Below, in pieces: positions 9,348 through 18,414 of a stretch of DNA of 64,000 nt. Below the pieces are notes generated by a model, which saw only the letters and a list, made by a program, of their open reading frames with translations, was not told where the DNA came from and ran no database searches. Origin of the DNA: Chryseobacterium sp. MYb264 (GTDB lineage Bacteria; Bacteroidota; Bacteroidia; Flavobacteriales; Weeksellaceae); NCBI RefSeq assembly GCF_035974275.1, contig NZ_CP142422.1, positions 3,968,001 to 4,032,000 of the forward strand. The letters run 5' to 3'. The translations under genes were made by a program, and so were the position numbers. Position 1 is the stretch's first letter. Every line of letters starts with the position of its first letter.

Positions 9348-9926
9348 ATGTTTAAAGCTGAGCTTAGAAAAAAATATATGCAAAAAAGAAAAGCCTTGTC
9401 TTCTGATGAGGCTTTCCTGTTATCTGAGAAAATAAGTGAAAATTTTCTGCGTTATTTCAAACCGAATGAGGCGGAAAAAGTTCATATTTTCATTCCGATT
9501 TCAGGTAAAAAGGAGATTGATACAAAGGTTTTAATTAATTATTTTTTAAAGCATAAGATCCGTGTGTTTGTGCCTAAAGTTGTAACAGATCAGTTGATTC
9601 ATATTGAAATTTTTGCAGATACCGTCTTTGAAACGAACAATTGGGGTATTTCTGAACCTGTTTCTAATGAAGATTCCGGAGAGACCGATTTCGATTATGT
9701 GATTACTCCGCTTTTGTACTGTGATCATAAGGGAAATAGGGTAGGTTATGGCAAAGGTTTCTACGATGGCTTTTTTGAAAGGATTTCAAAAGAAGTAAAA
9801 AAAATCGGAGTTAATTATTTTAACCCCGATGAAAATATCGATGATGTCTGGGAAAATGATATTCCGCTGGACTACTTGGTAACACCCACGGATGTACTGT
9901 CTTTCTTTACCAATGGTTTTGAATAG
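9348..9926 (+). CDS. 5-formyltetrahydrofolate cyclo-ligase
   Basis: The 192-aa enzyme (5-FCL/MTHFS family) converts 5-formyl-THF to 5,10-methenyl-THF using ATP. Family marks are the basic N-terminus (LRKKYMQKRKALS), IFIPISGKKEIDT, and the nucleotide-binding signature RVGYGKGFYDGFF near residue 130. It starts 5 bp after trhO and is surely in that operon. Its last 55 bp overlap the 3' end of the convergent lipoprotein gene. Confidence 0.93.
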   Translation: MFKAELRKKYMQKRKALSSDEAFLLSEKISENFLRYFKPNEAEKVHIFIPISGKKEIDTKVLINYFLKHKIRVFVPKVVTDQLIHIEIFADTVFETNNWGISEPVSNEDSGETDFDYVITPLLYCDHKGNRVGYGKGFYDGFFERISKEVKKIGVNYFNPDENIDDVWENDIPLDYLVTPTDVLSFFTNGFE

Positions 9927-10450
9927 AAATTAAGGAAATAGAACTTAAATTCCTTATTTACTTTCGGTGTTGACATTAGAATGTATTGGGCATTCTTCTC
10001 AAATGTTCCCAAAGATTTATTTTTTCCGTCAAAATACTCAACATTGAACTTCGCGAAGTCTAACGTATCTTTTTTGTCATAATCTTTATACACTTCCAGT
10101 TTATTCACCTTCACACTTTTAGCCTTCAGGCTGTCCATTTCCCGGAACAGGTTTTTAAAAGTCGTAGAATCCGGCTTATGAAAATAGCCTTCCATCTGGG
10201 AATAGATTACGGTATCTATTTCCGTATCTCTTTTTCCGGAAAGATAAAGCGTGGAGAGATCCAGTAACTCCTGGACTTTCTGCTTGGTAATAGAGTTGAT
10301 AGCCTGCATACTGTCCATCTGAACGGCAGGATTATTACTGTTTCTCAGTTTATCAAGATCACTTACTTGCGGAGTGGTTTTATTATTATTACAGGAAACC
10401 AGAATAATAAGTGAAAATATAAATGGTAAAAATTTATTTATCCTTTTCAT
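9872..10450 (-). CDS. Lipoprotein of unknown function
   Basis: It has a lipoprotein signal peptide with lipobox LVSC at about residues 17-20, so it is probably tethered to the outer membrane facing the periplasm. The mature part is charged and without recognised motifs. I chose the ATG at 10450 (MKRINKF…); an ATG three codons upstream (10459) is also possible. Either start overlaps the end of the membrane-regulator gene, so the two are probably co-translated. The 3' end overlaps the 5-FCL gene on the other strand by 55 bp. Confidence 0.7.
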   Translation of the reverse strand: MKRINKFLPFIFSLIILVSCNNNKTTPQVSDLDKLRNSNNPAVQMDSMQAINSITKQKVQELLDLSTLYLSGKRDTEIDTVIYSQMEGYFHKPDSTTFKNLFREMDSLKAKSVKVNKLEVYKDYDKKDTLDFAKFNVEYFDGKNKSLGTFEKNAQYILMSTPKVNKEFKFYFLNFYSKPLVKKDSTSVGVTK

Positions 10451-11597
10451 CTGTTGCAATTTTAAATTTAATAGATATAATTTTCCCCTGGGTATCTTTT
10501 TTCATTTCGATGACACTTAAATTCTTAAGAGAAGTCGTCGGGGTTGTTACGAGTGTAATATATTTTTGTTTGTCTAGTCTTTCAATTCCGTAAATATTGC
10601 TGTCATAGATCTGATAAATGACTGCATTATTACTGATTAGGTTTTCAAGCTGGCTTCTTTTCTTTTTAAGCTCTTCAGGATCTCCATTGGCGTCTTTGAT
10701 AGAGAAATAATAGGCGGCCATTTTATAATCATCAGGCTTCAGCTCTATCATTTCGTCATCTGGTGCATTTTCAAGACTTCGGTTGACCTCAAGATATTCG
10801 TAGAAAGGAGAAGAGATCTGCATTTTGAGATTTTTATCTTTGGTTGAATACACGAAACACTCTCCAGGTTTGATTTTATAAAGAATGGGAGATTCATTTT
10901 CTTTGATTACTTTTATTTCTAAAGTATTGATCACTCCGGCTCCTCTGTCAGCATCGGTAAAGCAATACGTATATTCCTTGGAAAATAATACATCCTTGAA
11001 CCCAAGCACTCCCAATAAAACCGCGAATATGGAAGTCACCGTAATCCAAGTGGCTTTTTGGTAGTTTCTTTTATGAAATACAGAGGTCGTATTCTGTTGC
11101 TTTTCTAAAGATGTTGAATTTTTGTTAATTTCCTGATTTTCAGTATTAGTTTTTTGTAAATCAGTGATTTCTTCGGTCTTGGATTCTATTTTTGGAGCAA
11201 CAATGTCAACTTCAGGCGAAGGAGATACTTCAGATACCATTTGTTGCAGTTTTTTCCCTTCTTCATCGTCGATATTCTGTTCATCCTGCAACAATTCCCC
11301 GGCAAAAAGATGTTGTTTCTTGAATTCATACCAAGAGTCGTATCCCGCATAAATACTCAATAAATTGAGCATGTCAATTCTTGGTAATTTGGTAACCGGC
11401 GCATTTTTGAAGTAGGTGTAAAAAGATTTTTCGCTAATATTACCTTTGGCTTTTTTTCGAAGATCTTCCTGAAAATATATAATATCAATACCCTTCCATT
11501 TTGAAATATCATCAAAGGAAGGGGTGTATTCTTCTAAATATTGAGCCTGCACATCCTTTTTCAGCTGCTCAAAGTGTAGTAGGTCTAAATCTGTCAA
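10434..11597 (-). CDS. Single-pass membrane protein with N-terminal HTH-like cytosolic domain
   Basis: The 387-aa protein has a cytoplasmic N-terminus of ~100 residues in which 'GNISEKSFYTYFKN' and 'LPRIDMLNLLSIYAGY' look like a helical DNA-binding-like module. A Gln/Glu/Thr-rich linker, one transmembrane helix (~180-198, WITVTSIFAVLLGVLGF) and a ~185-residue periplasmic part follow. This layout suggests signalling across the inner membrane, but no known family is recognised. The downstream lipoprotein gene overlaps it and could be its partner. Confidence 0.6.
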   Translation of the reverse strand: MTDLDLLHFEQLKKDVQAQYLEEYTPSFDDISKWKGIDIIYFQEDLRKKAKGNISEKSFYTYFKNAPVTKLPRIDMLNLLSIYAGYDSWYEFKKQHLFAGELLQDEQNIDDEEGKKLQQMVSEVSPSPEVDIVAPKIESKTEEITDLQKTNTENQEINKNSTSLEKQQNTTSVFHKRNYQKATWITVTSIFAVLLGVLGFKDVLFSKEYTYCFTDADRGAGVINTLEIKVIKENESPILYKIKPGECFVYSTKDKNLKMQISSPFYEYLEVNRSLENAPDDEMIELKPDDYKMAAYYFSIKDANGDPEELKKKRSQLENLISNNAVIYQIYDSNIYGIERLDKQKYITLVTTPTTSLKNLSVIEMKKDTQGKIISIKFKIATDEKDK

Positions 11598-11657
11598 ACT
11601 ATTTAAAAATAATTAATTTATTGATTATCAGTGTTGTTATTTTGTAAAATAATTTTA

Positions 11658-11689
11658 CAAAGGTATTACAATTATTTTGCGTAGACAAA
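11658..11689 (-). promoter_or_regulatory. Promoter of the membrane-regulator gene
   Basis: On the minus strand TTTG (11689-11686), a 20-bp spacer and TACCTTTG (11665-11658) give a textbook Bacteroidota -33/-7 promoter. It lies 61 bp before the ATG at 11597 and overlaps the divergent promoter region of the Ala-rich lipoprotein. Confidence 0.6.
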
Positions 11690-11703
11690 TTTTCTATCTG
11701 TTC

Positions 11704-11711
11704 TACCTTTG
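11704..11711 (+). promoter_or_regulatory. -7 element of the Ala-rich lipoprotein gene
   Basis: TACCTTTG matches TAnnTTTG. A TTTG at 11676-11679 lies 24 bp upstream, slightly longer than the usual spacing. The 5' UTR to the ATG at 11781 would be about 60 nt. Confidence 0.5.
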
Positions 11712-11780
11712 TCTTGTTCAAATAACGGAACAGAGAAAAATTTTATAAAACAATATTAACAAAATTAAATTTAATTTATT

Positions 11781-12032
11781 ATGAAAAAGTCATTATTCGT
11801 AGCTGCTATCGCTGCAATCTCTTTAGTTGCTTGTAAAAAAACTGAAGCTACTGCTACAGAAGGTAACGCTGATTCTGCTGTTGCTGCTATCGATTCTTCA
11901 GCTGCTGCTGTAGATTCTACTGCTACTGCTGCTGTTGATTCAGTAAAAGCTACTGCTGATTCTGCTACAGCTAAAGTTGATGCTGCTGCTGACGCTGCTA
12001 AAACTGAAGTTAAAGAAGAAGTTAAGAAATAA
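11781..12032 (+). CDS. Small Ala/Asp/Ser-rich lipoprotein
   Basis: The 83-aa protein has lipobox LVAC (residues 15-18) and a low-complexity mature part. That part is built from imperfect repeats of A(V/T)DS(A/T)A, followed by an alternating A/K/E helix ending EVKEEVKK. It is predicted to be outer-membrane anchored and largely helical or extended, somewhat like a Braun-type spacer. It has its own promoter, a strong terminator and a restricted codon set (GCT, GTT), which suggests high expression. The specific function is unknown. Confidence 0.75.
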   Translation: MKKSLFVAAIAAISLVACKKTEATATEGNADSAVAAIDSSAAAVDSTATAAVDSVKATADSATAKVDAAADAAKTEVKEEVKK

Positions 12033-12052
12033 TCTAAACTTTAAGATAAAAG

Positions 12053-12082
12053 AACCGTTTCACTCAGTGAGACGGTTTTTTT
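12053..12082 (+). terminator. Terminator of the Ala-rich lipoprotein gene
   Basis: AACCGTTTCACT pairs with AGTGAGACGGTT (one G-U) and is followed by seven T's. Confidence 0.85.
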
Positions 12083-12267
12083 ATGCATTGTCGTTTCGAG
12101 TAATAAGCGAAATTAATGGATCAGTATCAAAACTTGGGGACTAAGCAAAAAGTTTAACTCATCAGAACGTCTTTGTTACTTTCGCAGATTTTGCAAATGA
12201 TACAGTTTTTTTCCTTACGCTTTACATATTGAACACCAAAGTTTAAGCAATATAAAATCGGCATCAT

Positions 12268-12485
12268 CATAAGTGAAAATCTGTGGAAAATAAAAATATT
12301 CGCGCATTCGTGGCCATACGATGCAGCCCTCAATTTTATCAAAGATAAAATCCTTGCGACTTAAAAACATAGAGTATTAAAAAGTATCTTTGCGTCCTTG
12401 CGAACAACCAACAAAGACAGCAGCATCTGTGAAAATCTCTGCGATCTGTGGGAAGTAAAAATATTTGTGCATTCGTGGCAAAAAA
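12268..12485 (+). repeat. ~165-bp interspersed repeat, one full and one partial unit
   Basis: It contains the same modules as the array at 39609: 'CTGTGGAAAATAAAAATATTCG', 'GCATTCGTGGC', the palindrome ATTTTATC-AAA-GATAAAAT, 'CCTTGCGACTTAAAAACATA', then 'AACCAACAAAGACA' and the start of a second unit ending 'GTGCATTCGTGGC'. It occupies most of the non-coding space 12083-12491 and has no coding potential. Confidence 0.75.
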
Positions 12486-12491
12486 ATTCAT

Positions 12492-13259
12492 TTACCCATT
12501 CTTCTGCCTCAGTGCCTCATAGCAAGTAATCGCCACTGCATTACTTAAATTCAGAGAATCGATGCTTCCTACCATGGGAATTAATGTATTTTTGCCCTTT
12601 CCAGTCCAGAAATCACTCAAGCCTGAATGTTCTGTACCGAATAAAACAGCTGATCTCTGCGTAAAATCCCTTTTGTAAAGATTTTCTGCGGTTTCATCCA
12701 TGATCGTTGTGTAGATATTGAAGCGATTATCTTTTAAATAGTCTAATAATTCATCATTTTCTGCCTGAAAAATCTCCATTCCGAAAAGACATCCTACACT
12801 TGAACGGATTACATTCGGGTTATAAAAGTCGGCTTTTGTATCGGTGACGATCAATGCATCAATACCAAAGGCTTCACAACTTCTAAGGATTGCCCCTAAA
12901 TTCCCGGGCTTTTCCACTCCTTCTACAATAATTACGGTAGAATTTTCTTTAGGTTTGAAATCCCGAAGCTGGGCTTCTTTGGTTTGATAGACTCCGATAA
13001 TGCCTTCAGAACTTCCTCTGTACGCTATTTTTTCATACACTTTATCGTTGACCAAATGAATTTTTCCTTTAGGTCGAACGCCTTTGAAGATATTTTCGCA
13101 GATGAAATATTCAACAGGTTCAAAATCATACTTCAGGGCTCGTTCATTTTCCTGCTGGCCTTCCACCACAAATACTTTTGATTTTTTTCTGAATCTGTTG
13201 TCTGTAAGGAGTTTCGTGATATTTTTTATCTTTTCGTTCTGAAAACTTTCGATGAGCAT
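12492..13259 (-). CDS. SpoU/TrmH-family RNA 2'-O-methyltransferase
   Basis: The 255-aa SPOUT enzyme transfers a methyl group from SAM to the ribose of an rRNA or tRNA nucleotide. The N-terminal ~90 residues form the substrate-binding domain (SpoU_sub_bind). The catalytic knot motifs are VEGVEKPGNLGAILRSCEAF (motif 1), GTEHSGLS (motif 2) and IPMVGSIDSLNLSNAVAI (motif 3). The Asn in motif 1 and the Arg in ILRS are the usual catalytic residues. The target nucleotide cannot be decided from the sequence. Confidence 0.9.
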   Translation of the reverse strand: MLIESFQNEKIKNITKLLTDNRFRKKSKVFVVEGQQENERALKYDFEPVEYFICENIFKGVRPKGKIHLVNDKVYEKIAYRGSSEGIIGVYQTKEAQLRDFKPKENSTVIIVEGVEKPGNLGAILRSCEAFGIDALIVTDTKADFYNPNVIRSSVGCLFGMEIFQAENDELLDYLKDNRFNIYTTIMDETAENLYKRDFTQRSAVLFGTEHSGLSDFWTGKGKNTLIPMVGSIDSLNLSNAVAITCYEALRQKNG

Positions 13260-13323
13260 ATAGGGATAGTTGATAAATGATAATTAATGCAAAAATACTT
13301 TTTTAAAAATAATTTATTGAGGA

Positions 13324-14814
13324 TCATTCAGAATCAATGTCGGAAATAAGACTTTGCGGCAGCTCTTTTTTGTTTTTTATGCCTAAAGATTTTAACTTTT
13401 GTGTCTGAATAATCAAGTTGTCATTCCCTGAAGAGAGCTGTTTATAAGCATCGTTGTAAACATTTTTTGCCGAGTCCAGATTTCGGCCCACTTTTTCAAG
13501 ATTATCCACAAAACCCACAAATTTATCATACAATTTGGCTCCTCTGTCTGCAATTTCCATGGAATTTCGGTTTTGGTACTCTCTTTTCCAGAGATCTGCA
13601 ATTAACTTTAAAGAAGTAATTAAATTACTCGGATTGAGCAAAAGAATTCTTCTGTCGTACGCATAATTCCAAAGGTTTTGGTCGGCCTGCATCGCTGCAA
13701 TATAAGCTGGCTCACTAGGAATGAACATCATCACGAAGTCCAGAGATTTTCCGTAATCATCATATGCTTTTTGGCTTAATTGGTTGATATGGTTTTTTAC
13801 AGAATTCAAATGTTGATTCAGTTTCATTACATAAATATCCTGATCAGTTTCATCCACCAAATCGGTAAATGCGGTCAGGGAAACTTTCGAGTCAATGATC
13901 ACATTTCTTTCATCAGGATATTTTATCACGGCATCAGGACGCATTTTTTTACCTGAAAATTCGGAAAATAGTGCTTTATTATCTTCATCACGAAGTTCAT
14001 GCTCCAGGAAATATTCTCTCCCTTTTACCAAACCGGATTTTTCAAGGATACTTTCAAGGATCATTTCACCCCAGTTTCCCTGTGTTTTACTTTCACCTTT
14101 CAGCGCGCGGGTGAGTTTTTTAGCGTCTTCAGAGATCTGCTGATTCAGTTCTGCCAGTTCCTTCACTTTTTCGGCAAGAGAAAAACGTTCCTTATTTTCC
14201 TGTTCGTAAGCTTCGTTGACACGGTTTTTCAGATCGGTAATTTTTTCCTGAAACGGCTCAAGAATATTTTTAAGGTTATTTTGATTAAGCGTAGTAAATC
14301 TTTCTGTTTTTTCTTCCAGGATTTTATTGGCCATATTTTCAAACTGAAGCCTGGCTTCCTGCTGTATTTTTATTACCTCCTCCTTTTGTGTGGTCAAAGT
14401 TCTCTGCATACTATCATTGATGGCGGAAAGCTCGGCATTTTTAACAAAAAGCTCCTGTTTTTCGTTCATCAAACTCTCAGTATGAGTGGTGTGTCGTGCA
14501 TTCATCTGTTTGAGCTCTGTCAGTTGGGTGCTGAGAGTTGTGTGTTCTGCCGAAATTTTGGCATATTCACTTTTAAGATCATCTAAAATATCAGCCTGTC
14601 GTAAGAAAGCTTCCTTTTCCTTTGTATGATCCTGAATCAGCTCTCCCATCTTTAGGTTGGCATTGTCAGTATCGGCTTTATTTTTTATGTATAATTGGTT
14701 CAGTTCGTCGTAAGTACTTCTTAAAATCATGGATGATTTTAGCGCAAAGTATGAAATAGCCGCCCCTACAGCGCCGCCTGCTGCTAACCCGATAATTAAA
14801 TAACTCATCTCCAT
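13324..14814 (-). CDS. rmuC: DNA recombination protein RmuC homologue
   Basis: The 496-aa protein has the RmuC plan. There is an N-terminal membrane anchor (~5-24) and a long coiled coil (~30-190, Glu/Lys/Leu/Gln rich). The conserved RmuC domain (~200-460) contains KGESKTQGNWGEMILESILE, VIIDSKVSLTAF and FVMMFIPSEPAY. RmuC is linked to limiting DNA inversions and rearrangements and has a PD-(D/E)XK-like nuclease fold. The gene lies 64 bp upstream of the methyltransferase gene on the same strand. Confidence 0.92.
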   Translation of the reverse strand: MEMSYLIIGLAAGGAVGAAISYFALKSSMILRSTYDELNQLYIKNKADTDNANLKMGELIQDHTKEKEAFLRQADILDDLKSEYAKISAEHTTLSTQLTELKQMNARHTTHTESLMNEKQELFVKNAELSAINDSMQRTLTTQKEEVIKIQQEARLQFENMANKILEEKTERFTTLNQNNLKNILEPFQEKITDLKNRVNEAYEQENKERFSLAEKVKELAELNQQISEDAKKLTRALKGESKTQGNWGEMILESILEKSGLVKGREYFLEHELRDEDNKALFSEFSGKKMRPDAVIKYPDERNVIIDSKVSLTAFTDLVDETDQDIYVMKLNQHLNSVKNHINQLSQKAYDDYGKSLDFVMMFIPSEPAYIAAMQADQNLWNYAYDRRILLLNPSNLITSLKLIADLWKREYQNRNSMEIADRGAKLYDKFVGFVDNLEKVGRNLDSAKNVYNDAYKQLSSGNDNLIIQTQKLKSLGIKNKKELPQSLISDIDSE

Positions 14815-14882
14815 ACTTCAAAAATAGGAAAAAAAGCATTGGAATAAAGAAGGTTTGTTTCTGATCTCAAAAAAATGATGCT

Positions 14883-14890
14883 TATCTTTA
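14883..14890 (+). promoter_or_regulatory. Candidate -7 element of the two-component operon
   Basis: TATCTTTA lies 17 bp before the ATG at 14908, with a TTTG at 14854-14857 upstream. It falls inside the longer reading frame that begins at 14875, so it supports the later start. Confidence 0.45.
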
Positions 14891-14907
14891 GAGGAAATTT
14901 CGGCAAC

Positions 14908-15582
14908 ATGAATATTTTGTTAGTGGAAGATGATTCGAGGATCAGCAATTTTTTGGTAAAGGGGTTAAGCGAGATAGGTTATCATATCACGTTAGCGGAA
15001 TCTGGTGAAATAGCCCGGGAGATGGTTGGTCTGTATGAATTTGATATTATTCTGATGGATATTATGCTTCCGGGTCTGGACGGAATTCAGTTAACTCAGA
15101 TTATTCGGTTTAAGAAAAATTATACGCCTATTTTAGTCATCAGCGCATTAAACAGTCCTGATGATAAAATTAAAATGCTGGATTTGGGAGCAGATGATTA
15201 TTTATCAAAGCCTTTTCATTTTGAAGAACTGATTTCAAGAATTAAAGCATTGACAAGAAGAAATAGATTAAGCTACGAAAACGAATCTCAATTGATTTCT
15301 TGCGGAAATCTGACGATTGATAAAGATCTTCATAAAGTAACCCAGAATGGGTCTGAAATAGAATTTTCACCCACTGAATATAAGTTGCTGAACTTTCTTT
15401 TGGAGAATAAGAATAAAGTGCTGAGCAGAACGCAGATTCTTCACAATGTCTGGGGAATTAATTTTGATAACAATACCAATCTGGTGGACGTTTATATTTC
15501 TTATCTCCGGAACAAAATAGATGAAAGTGAGCATAAAATTATTCATACCATTAAAGGAACCGGCTATCTGATCAAGGATTAA
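14908..15582 (+). CDS. OmpR/PhoB-family response regulator
   Basis: The 224-aa protein has an N-terminal receiver (E7, D8, D9; phosphoacceptor D51 in ILMDIMLPGLDG; K near 101 in DYLSKPFH). A winged-helix output domain follows (FSPTEYKLLNFLLENKNKVLSR…TIKGTGYLI). The start at 14908 (MNILLVEDD) is preferred over the ATGs at 14875/14878 because it gives the normal receiver length and follows a -7 element. The cognate kinase starts one base after its stop. Its position just before the RND operon suggests CusR/CzcR-like control of metal efflux, which is an inference. Confidence 0.93.
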   Translation: MNILLVEDDSRISNFLVKGLSEIGYHITLAESGEIAREMVGLYEFDIILMDIMLPGLDGIQLTQIIRFKKNYTPILVISALNSPDDKIKMLDLGADDYLSKPFHFEELISRIKALTRRNRLSYENESQLISCGNLTIDKDLHKVTQNGSEIEFSPTEYKLLNFLLENKNKVLSRTQILHNVWGINFDNNTNLVDVYISYLRNKIDESEHKIIHTIKGTGYLIKD

Positions 15583-15583
15583 A

Positions 15584-16939
15584 ATGACTTTAAGAAACCG
15601 ATTTACCCTTATTTCAAGCCTGTCGTTCGGCATTGTTTCCATCATTACGTTTGCAGTGATTTATTTCGCCTATTACGACAGTACCAAAATTTCGTATTTT
15701 GAAAAACTGAAGAATACAGCGCTTATTTCTGCGATTTATTATCTTGAAAAAGACGAACTTTCCGTCAACCGTCATGCCCAAATCAAAAAAGAATATAAAA
15801 GTCTGATCCGGAATCGGGAAGTAGCGATTTATGATCAGGATAATAAAGTGACTTTCGGAGAAGATTTTAATGATCCTTATATTAAACAGAAACATCTGAA
15901 TGCGGCGAGAGCCAACCAGTGGGTTCAGTTTATGTCTGATGATCATTTTTATTACGGGATTTTTTATCCTGATAATCAGGGAGACTTTGTGGTTTTTGTA
16001 AAATCTTCAAATGATTCCTTTCAGTCCCAGATTTTCAGGCTGTCGATCATCATGTTAACGGTGCTTATTTTGGGGCTTACGGCTATTTTTATTCTGAGCC
16101 GCTATCTTTCAAAAGTGGTTTATAAACCGGTCTCGAATGTGGTTAAACATATCAATAACGTAGATTATAATAATATTTCCCAGGCGATAACAACCACCAA
16201 TACCAATGATGAGATTGAGGAGCTCATTAAATCTTACAATAAATTATTCGGAAGGATCTCTGAAAATATGCTGTTGCAACAGAATTTTATCAACTATGTT
16301 TCTCATGAGTTTAAAACCCCTTTGGCTGCGATCTCCGGGAATCTTGAAGTGTTTGCCCAGAAAGACCGCACACCAGAAGAATATCGGAAAGTGGTAAAGG
16401 AATCTCTGGATAATGTCTACGAAATTGAAAATATTCTGAATAATCTTTTGTTGATGTCCGGTTTGGCTAAGCTTGAAGCATCTCATAAAACCGTAAGAAT
16501 CGATGAGCTGATCTGGAAAATTTATTCTAAACTGGAACCCAAAGCCAAAGAACATCAATCTTCCATAAGAATAAATATGCAGGTGGTAAAACCTTCATTG
16601 CTGGAATATCCGGGAAATGAAACATTGTTGTTTTTAGCTTTATATAATATTGTGGAGAACGCGATAAAATATTCTTCAAATAATTCTATTGAGATTAATA
16701 TTTTCGAGGATACAGACAAATTACATATCGAAGTGAAAGATCAAGGAAAAGGAATTTCCAAGGAAGATCTTAGCAGTATAACCGAAACGTTCTTCCGCGG
16801 TAAAAATGTTAATGAAGTAAAAGGAAGCGGGATCGGACTGTCTCTTTCCAAAAGTATTTTTGATCATCACCATATTTCAATGAAAATTGATTCTGAAGTG
16901 AATGTAGGAACAACGGTCCGCCTGATTTTTAATGCTTAA
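15584..16939 (+). CDS. Two-component sensor histidine kinase
   Basis: The 451-aa inner-membrane kinase has TM1 at ~6-30, a periplasmic sensor of ~125 residues and TM2 at ~155-177. A HAMP-like linker, a HisKA domain with H241 (NYVSHEFKTPLAAIS) and an HATPase_c domain follow. The ATPase domain shows an N box (NIVENAIKYSS), a G1 box (VKDQGKGIS) and a G2 box (GSGIGLSLSKSI). It is paired with the upstream response regulator. The signal is unknown; the downstream metal efflux genes make metal ions a reasonable guess. Confidence 0.93.
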   Translation: MTLRNRFTLISSLSFGIVSIITFAVIYFAYYDSTKISYFEKLKNTALISAIYYLEKDELSVNRHAQIKKEYKSLIRNREVAIYDQDNKVTFGEDFNDPYIKQKHLNAARANQWVQFMSDDHFYYGIFYPDNQGDFVVFVKSSNDSFQSQIFRLSIIMLTVLILGLTAIFILSRYLSKVVYKPVSNVVKHINNVDYNNISQAITTTNTNDEIEELIKSYNKLFGRISENMLLQQNFINYVSHEFKTPLAAISGNLEVFAQKDRTPEEYRKVVKESLDNVYEIENILNNLLLMSGLAKLEASHKTVRIDELIWKIYSKLEPKAKEHQSSIRINMQVVKPSLLEYPGNETLLFLALYNIVENAIKYSSNNSIEINIFEDTDKLHIEVKDQGKGISKEDLSSITETFFRGKNVNEVKGSGIGLSLSKSIFDHHHISMKIDSEVNVGTTVRLIFNA

Positions 16940-17110
16940 TCTTTAAAATATTGGGATGGAAGTTTTGATACGTCCGAAATCATCTTATTTATCTCTTCTC
17001 AACCTCCTTCTTCCAGCCTCCAACCTCCAGCCCAAATCTTCTAATCAAACTCTAATGTTGGACTAACCGAACTTTAATTCTGTTCGAAATTCCCTTTAAT
17101 ATTGCGCCGG

Positions 17111-17118
17111 TAACTTTG
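17111..17118 (+). promoter_or_regulatory. -7 element of the RND efflux operon
   Basis: TAACTTTG is a full match to TAnnTTTG. Its last G is the first base of the GTG that would begin the longer frame, so transcription should start about 7 bp later. That makes the TTG at 17139 the likely first codon. Confidence 0.55.
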
Positions 17119-17138
17119 TGGTCTTAAATACCAAGACC

Positions 17139-18413
17139 TTGAAAAAGCATCTATTAATTGTACTGTCTATTCATGTCTTCGGATTTTTTTCAGCGCAGGT
17201 ATCAGATACCATCAGCATCAACCGAAAAGAAGCCGAAGCCCTTTTTCTTTCCAATAATCTGGATCTTATCGCCCAAAAGCTTGAGATCTCGCAGGCGGAA
17301 GCAAGAACGGTACAGGCCAAATTCTGGCCCAATCCTACTTTAAGCATCAGCGAAGTTAACCTTTGGAAAACCTATGATGTGGAAGCGCAGCCCGCCCTTA
17401 TTGGGAAATGGGGAAAAAGTTCCCAGATCTCTGCGGAGATAGAGCAGGTGATCCAGACCGCCGGTAAAAGAAGAAAGAATATTGAACTCGCCAAAATTGA
17501 AGTGGAAGGCGAGCAGTACGAACTTCAGGAGGTATTGCGCGAAATGAAAAAATCGCTGAGAAATACCGTTACCGAGATCCTGTACAATCAGGAGGAGCAG
17601 AAAATCTATCAGAGCCAGATCGCTTCGATTGAAAAACTTACGAAATCGTATAATAATCAGCTAAGCCTTGGAAATATCAGCAAAGCGGAATATGTAAGGC
17701 TGAAAGCTCAGGAAATAGAGTTTAAAAAAACGCTTATCTCGCTGCAGCAGGAAATTCAGGAGCAGCAAACGGAGCTGAAGGCATTGCTGATGCTTCCCGC
17801 GAAGTCCTATATCGTGATTTCAGACCCTTTTGTGATGCCGGAGAAAGAATGGTCCGAGCTGGAAATCGATCAATGGACGGAAAAAGCAAAGGAGAACCGC
17901 CCCGATATTTTAATGGCTAAAAATCAGGAAAAATACGCCAGTAAAAATCTGGAACTCCAAAATGCACTGAAAACTCCGGATGTTACCGTTTCAATGAATT
18001 ACGACCGAGGGGGAAATATTATGAAAGACTTTATCGGATTAGGATTGGCGGTAGACCTTCCCATTTTTGACCGAAATAAAGGGAATATTCAGGAAGCCAA
18101 GCTGGAAATCGAGAAAAGAAAGATCGAGACCCGGAAGAATGTGCTGAAATCTGAAAACGAGATTACGTCCGTGTTTAAAAATTATATCAAAACAAAAGAA
18201 ATCTCCCATGAAATTGACGATGCGTATGAAGCAACTCTGGATGGGCTTTTAACGAGTCATGAAAAAAACTTCAGACTCAGAAATATCAGTATGCTGGAAT
18301 ATATGGACTTTTTAGATACCTATATCAGCAATAAAATGATTATTCTGGATACGAAAAAAGAACTTAACCAATATTATGAAAACCTGCAGTATGTTGTAGG
18401 ACAAGATTTATAA
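17139..18413 (+). CDS. TolC-family outer-membrane channel of a metal RND pump (CzcC/CusC type)
   Basis: From TTG 17139 the protein is 424 aa and begins MKKHLLIVLSIHVFGFFSAQ, a clean signal peptide. The GTG at 17118 would add MVLNTKT and overlaps the -7 element. The rest is two long alpha-helical/coiled-coil halves typical of OEP (TolC) repeats: NLDLIAQKLEISQAEARTVQ, and …MSMNYDRGGN…GLGLAVDLPIFDRNKGNIQE in the second half. It forms the exit duct for the pump encoded by the next two genes. The stop is followed one base later by the adaptor start. Confidence 0.88.
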   Translation: MKKHLLIVLSIHVFGFFSAQVSDTISINRKEAEALFLSNNLDLIAQKLEISQAEARTVQAKFWPNPTLSISEVNLWKTYDVEAQPALIGKWGKSSQISAEIEQVIQTAGKRRKNIELAKIEVEGEQYELQEVLREMKKSLRNTVTEILYNQEEQKIYQSQIASIEKLTKSYNNQLSLGNISKAEYVRLKAQEIEFKKTLISLQQEIQEQQTELKALLMLPAKSYIVISDPFVMPEKEWSELEIDQWTEKAKENRPDILMAKNQEKYASKNLELQNALKTPDVTVSMNYDRGGNIMKDFIGLGLAVDLPIFDRNKGNIQEAKLEIEKRKIETRKNVLKSENEITSVFKNYIKTKEISHEIDDAYEATLDGLLTSHEKNFRLRNISMLEYMDFLDTYISNKMIILDTKKELNQYYENLQYVVGQDL

Positions 18414-18414
18414 G

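Noticed and set aside
12154..12342. 62-codon minus-strand frame
   Set aside because: It lies in the interspersed repeat (12268-12485) and its flank; the same repeat elsewhere does not keep the frame open.
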